Shown: piece after piece, positions 8,572-17,222 of the stretch | Layout of the letters: the number at the start of each line of letters is the position of its first letter | Position numbering within the stretch: position 1 is the stretch's first letter | From: Candidatus Pelagibacter sp. | GTDB lineage: Bacteria > Pseudomonadota > Alphaproteobacteria > Pelagibacterales > Pelagibacteraceae | Direction: 5' to 3' | Length of the DNA: 63,613 nucleotides | Assembly: GCA_002704625.1 (NCBI GenBank) | Contig: PAGZ01000044.1 | Coordinates: 1-63,613 of the forward strand | Translations under genes and position numbers: made by a program | The notes under the pieces: model-generated | What the model was told of the DNA's origin: nothing | Seen by the model: only the letters and a program-made list of their open reading frames with translations | The model's database searches: none

Positions 8572-8854
8572 TTATTTTGATTTTTATTTTTTTTGAAGGA
8601 TAAAAAGCTACAGATTTTCTTGTTTTTATCAAATGTTCTTTACCAGTTTTTGGATTTCTCCCAATTCTTGAATTTTTATTTAAAATCCTAAATGTGCCGA
8701 ATCCAGTTATTTTAACTTCTTTTTTTTCATTAAGTCCATCTACAATGATCTCTAAAATTGAATTTACTATATTCTCTGAAAAAACATTAGGTATACCCAA
8801 GTTATGATTTATCTTTTTTAATATTTCATTTTTACTAATGTTATACCTTTTCAT
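8564..8854 (-). CDS. ihfA: Integration host factor alpha subunit
   Basis: HU/IHF-fold DNA-bending protein of 96 residues that would pair with IhfB. The family signature is plain: GFGTFRILNKNSRIGRNPKTG at the DNA-binding arm, then the helix-capping region VAFYPSKKIKIKIN. Position between plsX and a merR-type gene is typical of alphaproteobacterial ihfA and favours IHF-alpha over HU. It overlaps plsX by 14 bases and the merR-type gene by eight. The fabH gene that usually separates plsX from ihfA is absent here. Confidence 0.9.
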   Translation of the reverse strand: MKRYNISKNEILKKINHNLGIPNVFSENIVNSILEIIVDGLNEKKEVKITGFGTFRILNKNSRIGRNPKTGKEHLIKTRKSVAFYPSKKIKIKINE

Positions 8855-9887
8855 TTAAATTTTTTGTGTGTGATAAATTTTCTTTAATTTTTTTTATAAG
8901 ATTACCTTTGGCTATTTTATAAGACAGCTCAACAGAATATGAGAAACCTAATCCATCAGTACCACCATGGCTTTTAACAACAGGTCCTGTTAAACCTAGA
9001 AATATTGCACCATTATATTTTCGTGGGTCGAGCTTATCTTTAAATTTTTTTAATGAAAAATATGAAAAAATTACAGAAAATTTTGAAAACAAATTTTCTG
9101 ATAAAGATTTTTTTAGAGTTTTGGTTAAAAAATTTGCAGTTCCCTCTGCAGTTTTAAGCGCTATATTGCCAGTGAAACCATCGGTTATAATTACATTTGA
9201 ATTACCTTTGGTAATTTGATTGCCCTCAATATAACCTTGAAACTCAAAATCTCCAAACTGATCTAGTTGTTTAAGTTTTGTAAAAGTGCTTTTTAATAAC
9301 TCTGTTCCTTTAATTTCTTCTGAGCCAATATTTAACAATGCTAACTTGGCTTTTTCATTTGGAAACAAAGATTTAAAAAGAGCTGAGCCCATTTCAGAAA
9401 AATCAACTAAATTTTTTTCACTACACTCTATATTTGCTCCTAAGTCTAAAACAACGTTCATGCCCTTCTCATTAGGCCACAAACCTGCTAATGCAGGTTT
9501 ATCAACATTATCCAAAGTTTTTAAAATCATTTTAGACATAACTAATAAAACTCCCGTATTTCCAGCTGATAAAGTTACATCAGTGGATAAATCAATTTGC
9601 GATTGGATGGAATTCCACATACTTGAGTTTTTCCCTTTTTTAATTGATGAAATTGCAGAAAGTTCATCGGAAACAATTATTTTGGTATCAAAAATTTTAT
9701 AATTATTTTTAATATTTTTAAAATTTTTTAATTCGCTTAAAATTTTTGTCTCATCTCCATATAAATAAAAAATGTAATCATTTATATTCGAATATCTCTT
9801 CACAAATAAATCGATACCTTCGAGATTCTTTTTTGGTGAATTTTCACCACCCATTAAATCAATTGCTATTTTTACTTTTTCAGCCAT
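8841..9887 (-). CDS. plsX: Phosphate acyltransferase PlsX
   Basis: Makes acyl phosphate from acyl-ACP for the PlsX/PlsY route to lysophosphatidate at the inner face of the membrane. The 348 residues begin with the conserved IAIDLMGGENSP and contain LSAGNTGVLLVMSK, VLDLGANIECS and the C-terminal GAIFLGLTGPVVKSHGG. It lies downstream of rpmF, as in most bacteria. The 3' end overlaps ihfA by 14 bases. Length is normal for the family. Confidence 0.96.
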   Translation of the reverse strand: MAEKVKIAIDLMGGENSPKKNLEGIDLFVKRYSNINDYIFYLYGDETKILSELKNFKNIKNNYKIFDTKIIVSDELSAISSIKKGKNSSMWNSIQSQIDLSTDVTLSAGNTGVLLVMSKMILKTLDNVDKPALAGLWPNEKGMNVVLDLGANIECSEKNLVDFSEMGSALFKSLFPNEKAKLALLNIGSEEIKGTELLKSTFTKLKQLDQFGDFEFQGYIEGNQITKGNSNVIITDGFTGNIALKTAEGTANFLTKTLKKSLSENLFSKFSVIFSYFSLKKFKDKLDPRKYNGAIFLGLTGPVVKSHGGTDGLGFSYSVELSYKIAKGNLIKKIKENLSHTKNLNEKV

Positions 9888-9912
9888 TTCGTGATTACTA
9901 TAAATTTTTAGA

Positions 9913-10086
9913 TTATTTATCTAAAATTTTTTTTCCGTTATAGATACCAGTTTTCAGATCAATATGATGAGATAATCTATATTCACCACTTTTCTTATCC
10001 TCAATAACATTTGCGCCAATTATTCTGTGATGAGATCTTCTTTTATTTCGTCTAGAAGTAGAAGTTTTTCGTTTTGGTACGGCCAT
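9913..10086 (-). CDS. rpmF: 50S ribosomal protein L32
   Basis: Short frame of 57 residues starting [20 protein letters not shown], the unmistakable L32 N-terminus, and ending in [13 protein letters not shown]. It lies six bases downstream of the stop of the bc1-complex chaperone gene and 25 bases before plsX, the usual rpmF-plsX pair. No zinc-binding cysteines are present, as in most alphaproteobacterial L32 proteins. Confidence 0.93.
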   Translation of the reverse strand: MAVPKRKTSTSRRNKRRSHHRIIGANVIEDKKSGEYRLSHHIDLKTGIYNGKKILDK

Positions 10087-10092
10087 AGAGTA

Positions 10093-10596
10093 TTACCTAA
10101 ATTTAAAGTTTATAGATCCGTTTAACATATTATTGACATTCAAATCAAAACAAAAATTTTGAAATTCATTCATATAATTGGCCAATTTATTAGTTTTTTC
10201 TTCATTTGTGTTTTTATTATTATAAAAATATTTATTAAGTAACTCTTTTTTATCTAAAAATGAATAAGAATCGTCTTTTTCAATTTTAAACAAAATGTCA
10301 TAAAAAATTTTATTAAGGTTTTTTAGAGTGGTATTAACTTTGGTATCACCATAGCCAAGCTCTCTTATATTTATTTCAATATTTTGGAATATGTTATCAA
10401 ATAAGTTTTGAAATTTTTTCTTAAGATTATCACTTTTTTTAGTTTTTAAGATTATTATAAAATGAAAAAATATTAATAAAACTCTTGTTTCAAAATTGTC
10501 TAGCAATCTTAAATCATCGTAAAAAAATTTATTTCGTGATAATTCGACTAATTTGTTGTAAAGTGCATTATTATGTTTTTTGTAAGAAGCAAACAT
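10093..10596 (-). CDS. Ubiquinol-cytochrome c chaperone family protein (CBP3/UQCC1-like)
   Basis: Likely assembly factor for cytochrome b of the bc1 complex. The 167-residue protein keeps the family's core pattern: FETRVLLIFFHFIIIL, a region like FDNIFQNIEINIRELGYGD, and VNTTLKNLNKIFYDIL. It lies between bamE (divergent) and rpmF, where alphaproteobacteria normally carry this gene, followed by a DUF177 gene that is missing here. The first 24 bases overlap the 5' end of bamE on the other strand, so each gene's promoter must lie within its neighbour unless bamE begins further in. Confidence 0.82.
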   Translation of the reverse strand: MFASYKKHNNALYNKLVELSRNKFFYDDLRLLDNFETRVLLIFFHFIIILKTKKSDNLKKKFQNLFDNIFQNIEINIRELGYGDTKVNTTLKNLNKIFYDILFKIEKDDSYSFLDKKELLNKYFYNNKNTNEEKTNKLANYMNEFQNFCFDLNVNNMLNGSINFKFR

Positions 10597-11058
10597 TTGA
10601 AAATATTCGCAATAATTTTAACTCTTTTTTTGTCAAATTGCCAAAAGAATAGAGTTATAAAAAGTCACGGTATAATTTTTCTAGAAAAAAGAGAGTCTTT
10701 AATAAAAACCAATGTTAGCAACCAAAATGATGTAATCAAAATTTTCGGTGAACCTCATATAAAATCATTAAAAGATAATAATACATGGTTTTATGTTGAA
10801 AGAACTAAAACAAAAGGCGGTATTCACAAACTTGGGAAGGACGTTTTGCTTAATAATAATGTATTAGTGGTTAAATTCGACAAATATGGAATTCTGGAAG
10901 AAAAACTATTTTATGATAAAGAAAAAATGAATAAGCATCAATTCTCTGATGAAGTTACAGATAATGTTGTTAAGAGAGGAAGTTTTTTAAATTCTTTCTT
11001 ATCGAGTTTAAGAAAAAAAATGTATGCCAATTCGCCACAAAATAAAAAAAGGAAATAA
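10573..11058 (+). CDS. bamE: Outer-membrane assembly lipoprotein BamE (SmpA/OmlA)
   Basis: Lipoprotein subunit of the BAM complex that inserts beta-barrel proteins in the outer membrane. A signal segment ends in LSNC with Cys23 as the lipidation site. The BamE fold follows: SNQNDVIKIFGEPH, then DNNTWFYVERTK and VVKFDKYGILEEKLFY. The 161 residues include a longer basic C-terminal tail than in enterobacteria. The ATG at 10573 lies inside the divergent chaperone gene; a TTG at 10594 would avoid most of the overlap but leaves a shorter signal peptide. It converges on hppA with a 12-base gap. Confidence 0.85.
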   Translation: MFFVRSKHLKIFAIILTLFLSNCQKNRVIKSHGIIFLEKRESLIKTNVSNQNDVIKIFGEPHIKSLKDNNTWFYVERTKTKGGIHKLGKDVLLNNNVLVVKFDKYGILEEKLFYDKEKMNKHQFSDEVTDNVVKRGSFLNSFLSSLRKKMYANSPQNKKRK

Positions 11059-11070
11059 GAAGTTTTGTTC

Positions 11071-13161
11071 TTAATGTGAAATTACTGCCAACAACAGTAA
11101 TGCAACAATATTGGTTATTTTAATCATCGGATTGACTGCTGGACCTGCTGTATCTTTGTATGGATCCCCAACAGTATCTCCGGTAACTGCTGCTTTATGT
11201 GACTCGGAACCTTTTCCGCCATAATTACCATCCTCAATATATTTTTTTGCATTATCCCAAGCTCCTCCTCCTGCAGTCATAGAAATAGCTACGAATAAAC
11301 CTGTAACTATTACTCCTAATAACATAGCGCCAACAGATGATAATGCAGCCTCCATGCCTCCAATAAAATAAATAACAAAATATAAAATTATTGGTGACAG
11401 AACAGGAAGTAAAGAAGGCACAATCATCTCCTTTATTGCTGCTCTAGTTAATAAGTCAACTAATCTTCCATAATCTGGTTTTCTTTTACCTTTCATAATT
11501 CCGGGAATTTTTTTAAACTGTCTTCTAACCTCTATAACAACTGCTCCACCAGCTCTACCAACAGCTTGCATTCCCATTGATCCAAACAAGTAAGGCAACA
11601 TTCCTCCAACTAATAATCCAATAACTACAAATGGGTTTGATAAATCAAAACTAACATTGATACCTTCTAATGCTGATCCTGGAACTGTAGAGAAAAATTT
11701 TATATCTTCAGTATAAGCAGCAAAAAGAACTAAAGCGCCTAACCCTGCGGAACCAATTGCGTATCCTTTAGTTACAGCTTTAGTTGTATTGCCAACAGCA
11801 TCAAGTGCATCTGTAGTTTTTCTAACATTCTTTGGTAATTTAGACATTTCTGCGATACCACCAGCGTTATCAGTTACAGGGCCATAAGCGTCCAAAGCAA
11901 CAACCATGCCTGTTAGAGCTAACATTGCTGTAACAGCTATTGCTATTCCAAATAATCCTGCTAATTGATTTGTAATAATTATTCCCGCAACTATTATTAA
12001 AGCTGGTAAAGCAGTAGCCTCCATAGAAACAGCTAATCCCTGTATAACATTTGTGCCGTGTCCGGTAGTTGATGATTTGGCAACACTTCTAACTGGTCTA
12101 TAATTGGTACCTGTATAATATTCTGTAACCCATATAATTAATCCTGTTACGGCTAAACCAATTACACCACAATAATATAAATCAAAACCACTAAAATTTT
12201 TGTCATTTACAGTAAATGTATTTTCCAAACCGATAATATTTGATGTAATAGGATAAAGTAATATTAAAGAAATTATTGCTGTAACAATAAATCCCTTGTA
12301 GAGAGCACCCATAATATTTTTACTTTTTCCAAGCTTTACAAAAAAAGTTCCAATAATAGATGCAATGATACACCCTCCTCCAATGGCTAATGGATAAATC
12401 ATCATGCTAGCATTGGTCGGGAAAAATATTGAGGAAAGAACCATTGTGGCAACTATGGTTACAGCATAAGTTTCAAATAAATCTGCTGCCATACCTGCAC
12501 AATCTCCAACGTTATCACCAACGTTGTCAGCTATTACAGCGGGATTTCTAGGATCATCTTCTGGTATTCCTGCTTCAACTTTTCCAACTAAATCAGCTCC
12601 AACATCAGCACCTTTTGTAAAAATTCCACCACCTAGTCTAGCAAAAATAGAAATTAATGATGCACCAAAACCTAAAGCTATTAATGCATTTATTAATTCT
12701 CTGCTATCAACATTAAAAGATAACAAAGCCCAATAATAAATTGAAATAGCTAATAAAGCTAAACCAGCAACTAATAAACCAGTTATAGCCCCAGATTTGA
12801 AAGCCATGGTTAAACCTTTTTGCAAACTAGTTCTGGATGCTTCCGCTGTTCTAACGTTTGCTTGAACTGAAATTAACATTCCAACATAACCAGCAACTCC
12901 TGATAACAATGCTCCAATAAAATAACCAAGACCTACAAGTAAACTGAAAAAATAACTTATAATCACTAAAACTATCAGGCCAACAATCGCTATTGTTTTA
13001 TATTGTCTGTTTAAATATGCTTTAGCTCCAATTTGAATAGCCTGAGCAATTTCTTGCATTTTACTATTGCCAGGATTAGATGAAATAATTTGTTTACTCA
13101 AAAAGTAGCTGTAAATCACAGCAACTATTCCAACAAGTATTATTAAATATAAATTTTCCAA
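11071..13161 (-). CDS. hppA: Membrane-bound proton-translocating pyrophosphatase
   Basis: Couples hydrolysis of pyrophosphate to proton export across the inner membrane. The 696 residues form about 16 membrane helices. Substrate and metal loops are visible: [37 protein letters not shown] and the late [15 protein letters not shown]. In the loop that decides potassium dependence the protein has GNTTKA, a Lys where potassium-dependent forms have Ala, so it should be the potassium-independent, proton-pumping class. It is single-gene, with a 66-base gap after nusB and an AGGAG ribosome-binding site before the start. Such an enzyme is characteristic of SAR11. Confidence 0.97.
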   Translation of the reverse strand: MENLYLIILVGIVAVIYSYFLSKQIISSNPGNSKMQEIAQAIQIGAKAYLNRQYKTIAIVGLIVLVIISYFFSLLVGLGYFIGALLSGVAGYVGMLISVQANVRTAEASRTSLQKGLTMAFKSGAITGLLVAGLALLAISIYYWALLSFNVDSRELINALIALGFGASLISIFARLGGGIFTKGADVGADLVGKVEAGIPEDDPRNPAVIADNVGDNVGDCAGMAADLFETYAVTIVATMVLSSIFFPTNASMMIYPLAIGGGCIIASIIGTFFVKLGKSKNIMGALYKGFIVTAIISLILLYPITSNIIGLENTFTVNDKNFSGFDLYYCGVIGLAVTGLIIWVTEYYTGTNYRPVRSVAKSSTTGHGTNVIQGLAVSMEATALPALIIVAGIIITNQLAGLFGIAIAVTAMLALTGMVVALDAYGPVTDNAGGIAEMSKLPKNVRKTTDALDAVGNTTKAVTKGYAIGSAGLGALVLFAAYTEDIKFFSTVPGSALEGINVSFDLSNPFVVIGLLVGGMLPYLFGSMGMQAVGRAGGAVVIEVRRQFKKIPGIMKGKRKPDYGRLVDLLTRAAIKEMIVPSLLPVLSPIILYFVIYFIGGMEAALSSVGAMLLGVIVTGLFVAISMTAGGGAWDNAKKYIEDGNYGGKGSESHKAAVTGDTVGDPYKDTAGPAVNPMIKITNIVALLLLAVISH

Positions 13162-13227
13162 TGATAATTCTCCTAAAAGATTCTAAAAAACAGATAATTG
13201 CCAAAAAAAAGAATAAAAGGCAAGAAA

Positions 13228-13629
13228 TTATTCATTATCTTTTCTAACATTTTTAGAAACCTTGTCCAAAATAGCGTTTAGATAGCTTTTATGGGCAGTT
13301 TCTAAAAAAAAGTCTGAAATTTTTACGTATTCACTAATTATGACATTTATCGGTGTTTTGTGGGAAAACATAAGCTCAAATGTTGCAGAAAGGATCATGA
13401 GCTTTAAAATTAAGTCAGTTCTGGATGGATTAAATTCATCTTTTAAAATCATATTAAGATTTTCAAGCAAAAGTTCTTCTCTTTCAATGGTGCCCGATAC
13501 TGTATCTTTAATAAATTTTTTATATCTATGTTTGGGATATACTAAATCATAGTCTTTATTCAAAAAATAAGAATATAATTTTTGTATAATAATTATTCTA
13601 GGATTATTATTTAAATTATTATCTGACAT
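13228..13629 (-). CDS. nusB: Transcription antitermination factor NusB
   Basis: All-helical RNA-binding factor acting with NusE (S10) in antitermination of rRNA transcription. The 133 residues match NusB in the second half: LKLMILSATFELMF, TPINVIISEYVKISDFF and SYLNAILDKVSK. It follows ribH by five bases and closes the riboflavin gene run, the common rib-nusB arrangement. The N-terminal half is weakly conserved and AT-driven in composition. Confidence 0.9.
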   Translation of the reverse strand: MSDNNLNNNPRIIIIQKLYSYFLNKDYDLVYPKHRYKKFIKDTVSGTIEREELLLENLNMILKDEFNPSRTDLILKLMILSATFELMFSHKTPINVIISEYVKISDFFLETAHKSYLNAILDKVSKNVRKDNE

Positions 13630-13634
13630 TAGTT

Positions 13635-14027
13635 CTATATTTTAAGAACTTTATATACGGCTTTCGCTGCTTCTTTCCCTCTATTAAATCTGTTAAACGC
13701 CTGTTTCTTTTTAAGAAGTGTAAGAATTGAATTACCTATTGGTTTTTTATTATTTATAGACAGGCTCATAATACCGTTTGTTATAGCTTTTGAAATTAAA
13801 TCAAAATTAGTTGTTTCTCCTTTAATAATACAACCGATGGCAATAAAGCCATCATATTTATTTATTAATTTCGATATTGTAACTGGAATTTCAAAAGCAC
13901 CTGGAACTTTTACAACGCTAATTTTTTTGAATTTATTTTTGTCTAGTTCCTTTTTAGCGCTTTTGAGCAACTTTATTGTAATATGTTCGTTATATGTAGA
14001 AATAACAATGCAAATTTTTTTATTCAT
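13635..14027 (-). CDS. ribH: 6,7-dimethyl-8-ribityllumazine synthase
   Basis: Condenses the ribityl pyrimidine with dihydroxybutanone phosphate in the next-to-last step of riboflavin synthesis. The 130 residues show the substrate loop PGAFEIPV and the phosphate loop GCIIKGETTNFDLI. In other lumazine synthases that loop reads G-x-T-x-H and the His is a proposed proton acceptor; here the position is Asn. The codon is AAT in the sequence given. The rest of the fold looks normal for its length. The start overlaps the ribBA stop by four bases, and nusB follows after five. Confidence 0.93.
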   Translation of the reverse strand: MNKKICIVISTYNEHITIKLLKSAKKELDKNKFKKISVVKVPGAFEIPVTISKLINKYDGFIAIGCIIKGETTNFDLISKAITNGIMSLSINNKKPIGNSILTLLKKKQAFNRFNRGKEAAKAVYKVLKI

Positions 14028-15082
14028 TTTATAATTTCCTGTTTAGTAATTTTAATACCATAGCCTTTTAATGCAATAACACGTTTTTTTGATCTAGAGA
14101 CTAATATCATATTTTTGATTTTTAATTCTTTAATAATCTGTGCGCCTACACCATAATATCTCAATATATTACTTTTTTCGGAAGAAGTTGGGTTAGGATT
14201 TGTTCCTTTAATAAGAATTAGAGCAAAATTATTAAATCTATTAAGATGTTTTAATGAATTTTTGAAAATATTTTTATTTAAATTAAAAAAACTATTTAAA
14301 ATATTTGTAGATATTACTCTAACTCTTGATGCCTTGCTCGAATTAAATTTTCCTTTCGTAATAGCATAATGTTCTGAACCATCTAGTTTGTTTTTAAAAG
14401 TTTTCAAATCAAAATTACCAAAATTTTTAATTTTTATTTTTTTACTGGAAATACATCTGACAAATATTTCATTTTTTAATCTATAAGAAATAAGGTCTTC
14501 AATTTTTGCGATTTTTAATCTGTGTTTTTTTGCAAAAGGGATTAAATCTTTATAACGGGCCATAGTTCCATCTTCATTCATAACCTCACAAATAACAGCG
14601 CTAGGATTTAATTTTGCTAATTTTGAAATATCAACTGAAGCCTCTGTATGTCCTGCTCTTTCAAGAACGCCTCCATTTTTTGCAACTAACGGAAAGACAT
14701 GGCCTGGAGAAACTATATCTTTTTTTGTAGACGAAGGTTTGATAGCTACCTTTACAGTCTTTGCTCTGTCGTAAGCTGATATACCTGTTGATATACCTTT
14801 TTTTGACTCAATTGAAACAGTGAATGCTGTTTGAGTTCTAGACTTATTAATTAAGGACATTAATGGTAAATTTAATTTTCTAACTTTTTTGGAAGTTAAA
14901 GCCAAACATATCAGGCCTCTACCGTGTTTTGCCATGAAATTTATTTTTTTTGGATTTGCTTTTGATGCAGGAACTACGAGGTCCCCTTCGTTTTCTCTAT
15001 CTTTATTATCAACTAAAATAAACATTTTGCCTTGTTTTGCCTCACTTATGATTTCTTTAATTGATGATGAATTTTTTTTCAT
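14024..15082 (-). CDS. ribBA: 3,4-dihydroxy-2-butanone-4-phosphate synthase with degenerate RibA-like C-terminal half
   Basis: The N-terminal half (to about residue 205) makes dihydroxybutanone phosphate from ribulose 5-phosphate: DNKDRENEGDLVVPA at 24-38, the FMAKHGRGLICLAL stretch and GGVLERAGHTEASVDI. The C-terminal half (about 210-352) resembles the GTP cyclohydrolase II fold in outline but lacks its zinc-binding cysteines and catalytic stretch. This fits the RibBX form known from proteobacteria, so GTP cyclohydrolase II must come from another gene. Neighbours ribD, ribE and ribH complete the pathway. It overlaps ribH by four bases. Confidence 0.93.
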   Translation of the reverse strand: MKKNSSSIKEIISEAKQGKMFILVDNKDRENEGDLVVPASKANPKKINFMAKHGRGLICLALTSKKVRKLNLPLMSLINKSRTQTAFTVSIESKKGISTGISAYDRAKTVKVAIKPSSTKKDIVSPGHVFPLVAKNGGVLERAGHTEASVDISKLAKLNPSAVICEVMNEDGTMARYKDLIPFAKKHRLKIAKIEDLISYRLKNEIFVRCISSKKIKIKNFGNFDLKTFKNKLDGSEHYAITKGKFNSSKASRVRVISTNILNSFFNLNKNIFKNSLKHLNRFNNFALILIKGTNPNPTSSEKSNILRYYGVGAQIIKELKIKNMILVSRSKKRVIALKGYGIKITKQEIIK

Positions 15083-15083
15083 T

Positions 15084-15680
15084 TTAAGAATAAATATTAT
15101 TTAAATATTTTCCCACAATATCAAATTCTACATTAACTTTATCACCTCTTTTTAAATTGATTAAATTAGTAAGTTTTAATGTATGAGGAATAATTGTGAT
15201 TTGAAAACTTTTACCACCTATTTTTGATACAGTTAAAGATACTCCATTAATAGAGACAGAACCTTTTTCAACTATATATTTTTTGTTTTTTTTTTCTAAT
15301 GAAAAAATAACATTCCAAGACCTATCTATAATTTTAATATTTTTAACAACAGCTGTTGTATCAACGTGTCCTTGAATGTAATGACCAGAAATTTTTTTTC
15401 CATGATACAGAGATTTTTCAATGTTTATATATTTACCGACCTTAATATTTTTAAAATTTGATCTATTTAAAGTTTCTTTAGAAAGATAAAAAAGGAAAGA
15501 TTTTTTTTTAATTCTTATTAAGGTAAGACATACACCATTACAACAGACGGACTCGCCAATATCGTTTTTTTTAAATGAAATATCAGATACGATTTCAACA
15601 ACTAAGCTTCCATTAACATATTTTGGGTTTTTCCTTAAACTTTTTATTAATCCTTGATTATAAACAATTCCATTAAACAT
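15084..15680 (-). CDS. ribE: Riboflavin synthase, alpha chain
   Basis: Last step of riboflavin synthesis: dismutation of two dimethylribityllumazines. The 198 residues begin with the expected MFNGIV and contain two lumazine-binding repeats, with the GESVCCNGVCLTL motif in the first (about 42-54), GHYIQGHVDTTAVV near 100, and its counterpart GSVSINGVSLTV in the second. It abuts ribD (shared base at 15680) and lies one base before ribBA, so the rib genes are almost certainly cotranscribed. I see no FMN riboswitch; there is no room for one inside this run. Confidence 0.95.
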   Translation of the reverse strand: MFNGIVYNQGLIKSLRKNPKYVNGSLVVEIVSDISFKKNDIGESVCCNGVCLTLIRIKKKSFLFYLSKETLNRSNFKNIKVGKYINIEKSLYHGKKISGHYIQGHVDTTAVVKNIKIIDRSWNVIFSLEKKNKKYIVEKGSVSINGVSLTVSKIGGKSFQITIIPHTLKLTNLINLKRGDKVNVEFDIVGKYLNNIYS

Positions 15681-16774
15681 TATTTTAATTGCTCCTTATA
15701 AAGCTTATCACCTAATAAATTAACTTTGATAAGATTAGTTAAAAATATTTTTTTTAACGTATTTGGGCTAGAGTAATTTAAGCCGTGTTTATTTAAATTT
15801 TTATTAGACTTAAAAATATAAATATTGTTCAAAAATTCATTTTTTATCAAAAAATTAATTAATGTAAGACCGGACTCAACAAAAATTCTTGAATATTTCA
15901 TTCTTTTTAAAAATAAAAATATATTATTATAATCTATTTTAGTTTTTAATGATCTTATCTTGTAAACCTTAATACCTTTTTTTTTAAAATATGTAATTCT
16001 TTTTTTATTATTTGAACAAGTAAATAATAAAACTTTCCTCCTTTTGGAAAATTTAAATAACTTCAAATTCTTTTTTAATTTTAGATTTCTATCTAAAATA
16101 ACTAAATCAGGACTTTTTTTTTCCAAGCCGTCAATTCTACAATCTAAACTCGAGTTATCATCATTAATTGATTTTGAAGTAGAAATTAAACAATTATACA
16201 TAGATCTAATCAAGTGCGATCTCTTTTGGGAATGAAAGTTTGTAATCCATTTTTTTTTAATATTTTTAGTAAAATAATCTTTAGAAATCGCTATCTTAGC
16301 ATCAATGAGGGGCAATTTATTGCTATGTTGCAAATAATAACTTTTATAAAAATCCAAAGCCTTTTTTTTTAAGAGCAATTCTTTGACAAAAATCTTATTT
16401 TTATTAAGTATTTTTTTAGATTTTTTCTTTGCTCTTAAATCAAAATCATTAGTAGAATAGAATACCTTTTTAATCTTTTTTTTAATAATTATATTTGTGC
16501 ATGGTGGAGTGGCTCCGTAATGTGAACATGGTTCTAAAGTTATGTAAAGATTTGCATTTTTAAAATCTTTATTCTTTATTAATGCATTATATTCTGCATG
16601 TGGCCTTCCATTTAACGAGGTATGACCAGAAGAAATTATTGCACCATTTTTTTCAACTACACATCCAACTGATGGATTATCAGACGTTGATCCTAAATTT
16701 ATTTTAGCTTGTTCGAAAGCAAGGAACAAAAAATGCAAATGTTTGGATTGAAAATTATTTTTTTGAATCTCCAT
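15680..16774 (-). CDS. ribD: Bifunctional pyrimidine deaminase/reductase RibD
   Basis: Carries out deamination and reduction steps of riboflavin synthesis. The N-terminal deaminase has the zinc motif HAEYNAL with [11 protein letters not shown] (about residues 59-94). The C-terminal reductase is more divergent, but VILDRNLKL and the late [13 protein letters not shown] are recognisable. At 364 residues the length is normal. The start lies inside the end of nrdR (20-base overlap), linking it to nrdR-glyA upstream. Long A runs in the reductase half are all in frame. Confidence 0.93.
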   Translation of the reverse strand: MEIQKNNFQSKHLHFLFLAFEQAKINLGSTSDNPSVGCVVEKNGAIISSGHTSLNGRPHAEYNALIKNKDFKNANLYITLEPCSHYGATPPCTNIIIKKKIKKVFYSTNDFDLRAKKKSKKILNKNKIFVKELLLKKKALDFYKSYYLQHSNKLPLIDAKIAISKDYFTKNIKKKWITNFHSQKRSHLIRSMYNCLISTSKSINDDNSSLDCRIDGLEKKSPDLVILDRNLKLKKNLKLFKFSKRRKVLLFTCSNNKKRITYFKKKGIKVYKIRSLKTKIDYNNIFLFLKRMKYSRIFVESGLTLINFLIKNEFLNNIYIFKSNKNLNKHGLNYSSPNTLKKIFLTNLIKVNLLGDKLYKEQLK

Positions 16775-17219
16775 CTAATTCCTCAATATATTCACCAAAT
16801 TCTCCCACTTCTTTAAAATTTGTGTATACTGAAGCAAATCTTACATATGCGATTTTGTCTAGTTCTTTTAATGTCTCCATGACTTTTTTTCCAATTACAC
16901 TTGATTGAATTTCAGATTGCCCCATTTCTTCAAGGTCTCTTGAAATTCTCGAAACAACTTTTTCAATAGTATCGGGATCTATTGGTCTTTTTTTTAAAGC
17001 AGTAAATAGTGATTTTGCTAACTTTTCTCTATCAAAAGGAGCTCTTCTTCCATTTTTTTTAAGAACAGTTAGTTCTCTAAATTGAACTCTTTCGAAAGTT
17101 GTGAACCTCATTCCTCCATTGCAAGTACAGAATCTTCTTCTACGTATAGCGGTACCATCTTCAGTAGGTCTGGAGTCGACAACTGAAGTATCTTTTTCTC
17201 TACAAAAGGGACAGAGCAT
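16755..17219 (-). CDS. nrdR: Transcriptional repressor NrdR
   Basis: ATP-cone and zinc-ribbon repressor of ribonucleotide reductase genes. Residues 3-6 are CPFC, followed by [17 protein letters not shown] and, from about 50, the ATP cone ([20 protein letters not shown]). The second metal site is odd: it reads CTCNGGMRF, a CxC with one extra residue before RF, where the family has CxxCGxRF. It is 154 residues, the usual size. It lies three bases after glyA and overlaps ribD by 20 bases, the common glyA-nrdR-ribD order. Confidence 0.93.
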   Translation of the reverse strand: MLCPFCREKDTSVVDSRPTEDGTAIRRRRFCTCNGGMRFTTFERVQFRELTVLKKNGRRAPFDREKLAKSLFTALKKRPIDPDTIEKVVSRISRDLEEMGQSEIQSSVIGKKVMETLKELDKIAYVRFASVYTNFKEVGEFGEYIEELDGDSKK

Positions 17220-17222
17220 AGA

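Noticed and set aside
12524..12736. Open frame on the plus strand inside hppA, and similar antisense frames inside glpX, plsX, rsh, nuoG, nuoF, clpX and others
   Set aside because: They lie wholly within strongly conserved genes, follow the codon structure of the opposite strand, and have no family features or ribosome-binding sites.
13185..13222. Inverted repeat TTGCC/GGCAA after nusB as a terminator
   Set aside because: A five-pair stem with a 16-base loop and no following U-run in either direction is too weak.
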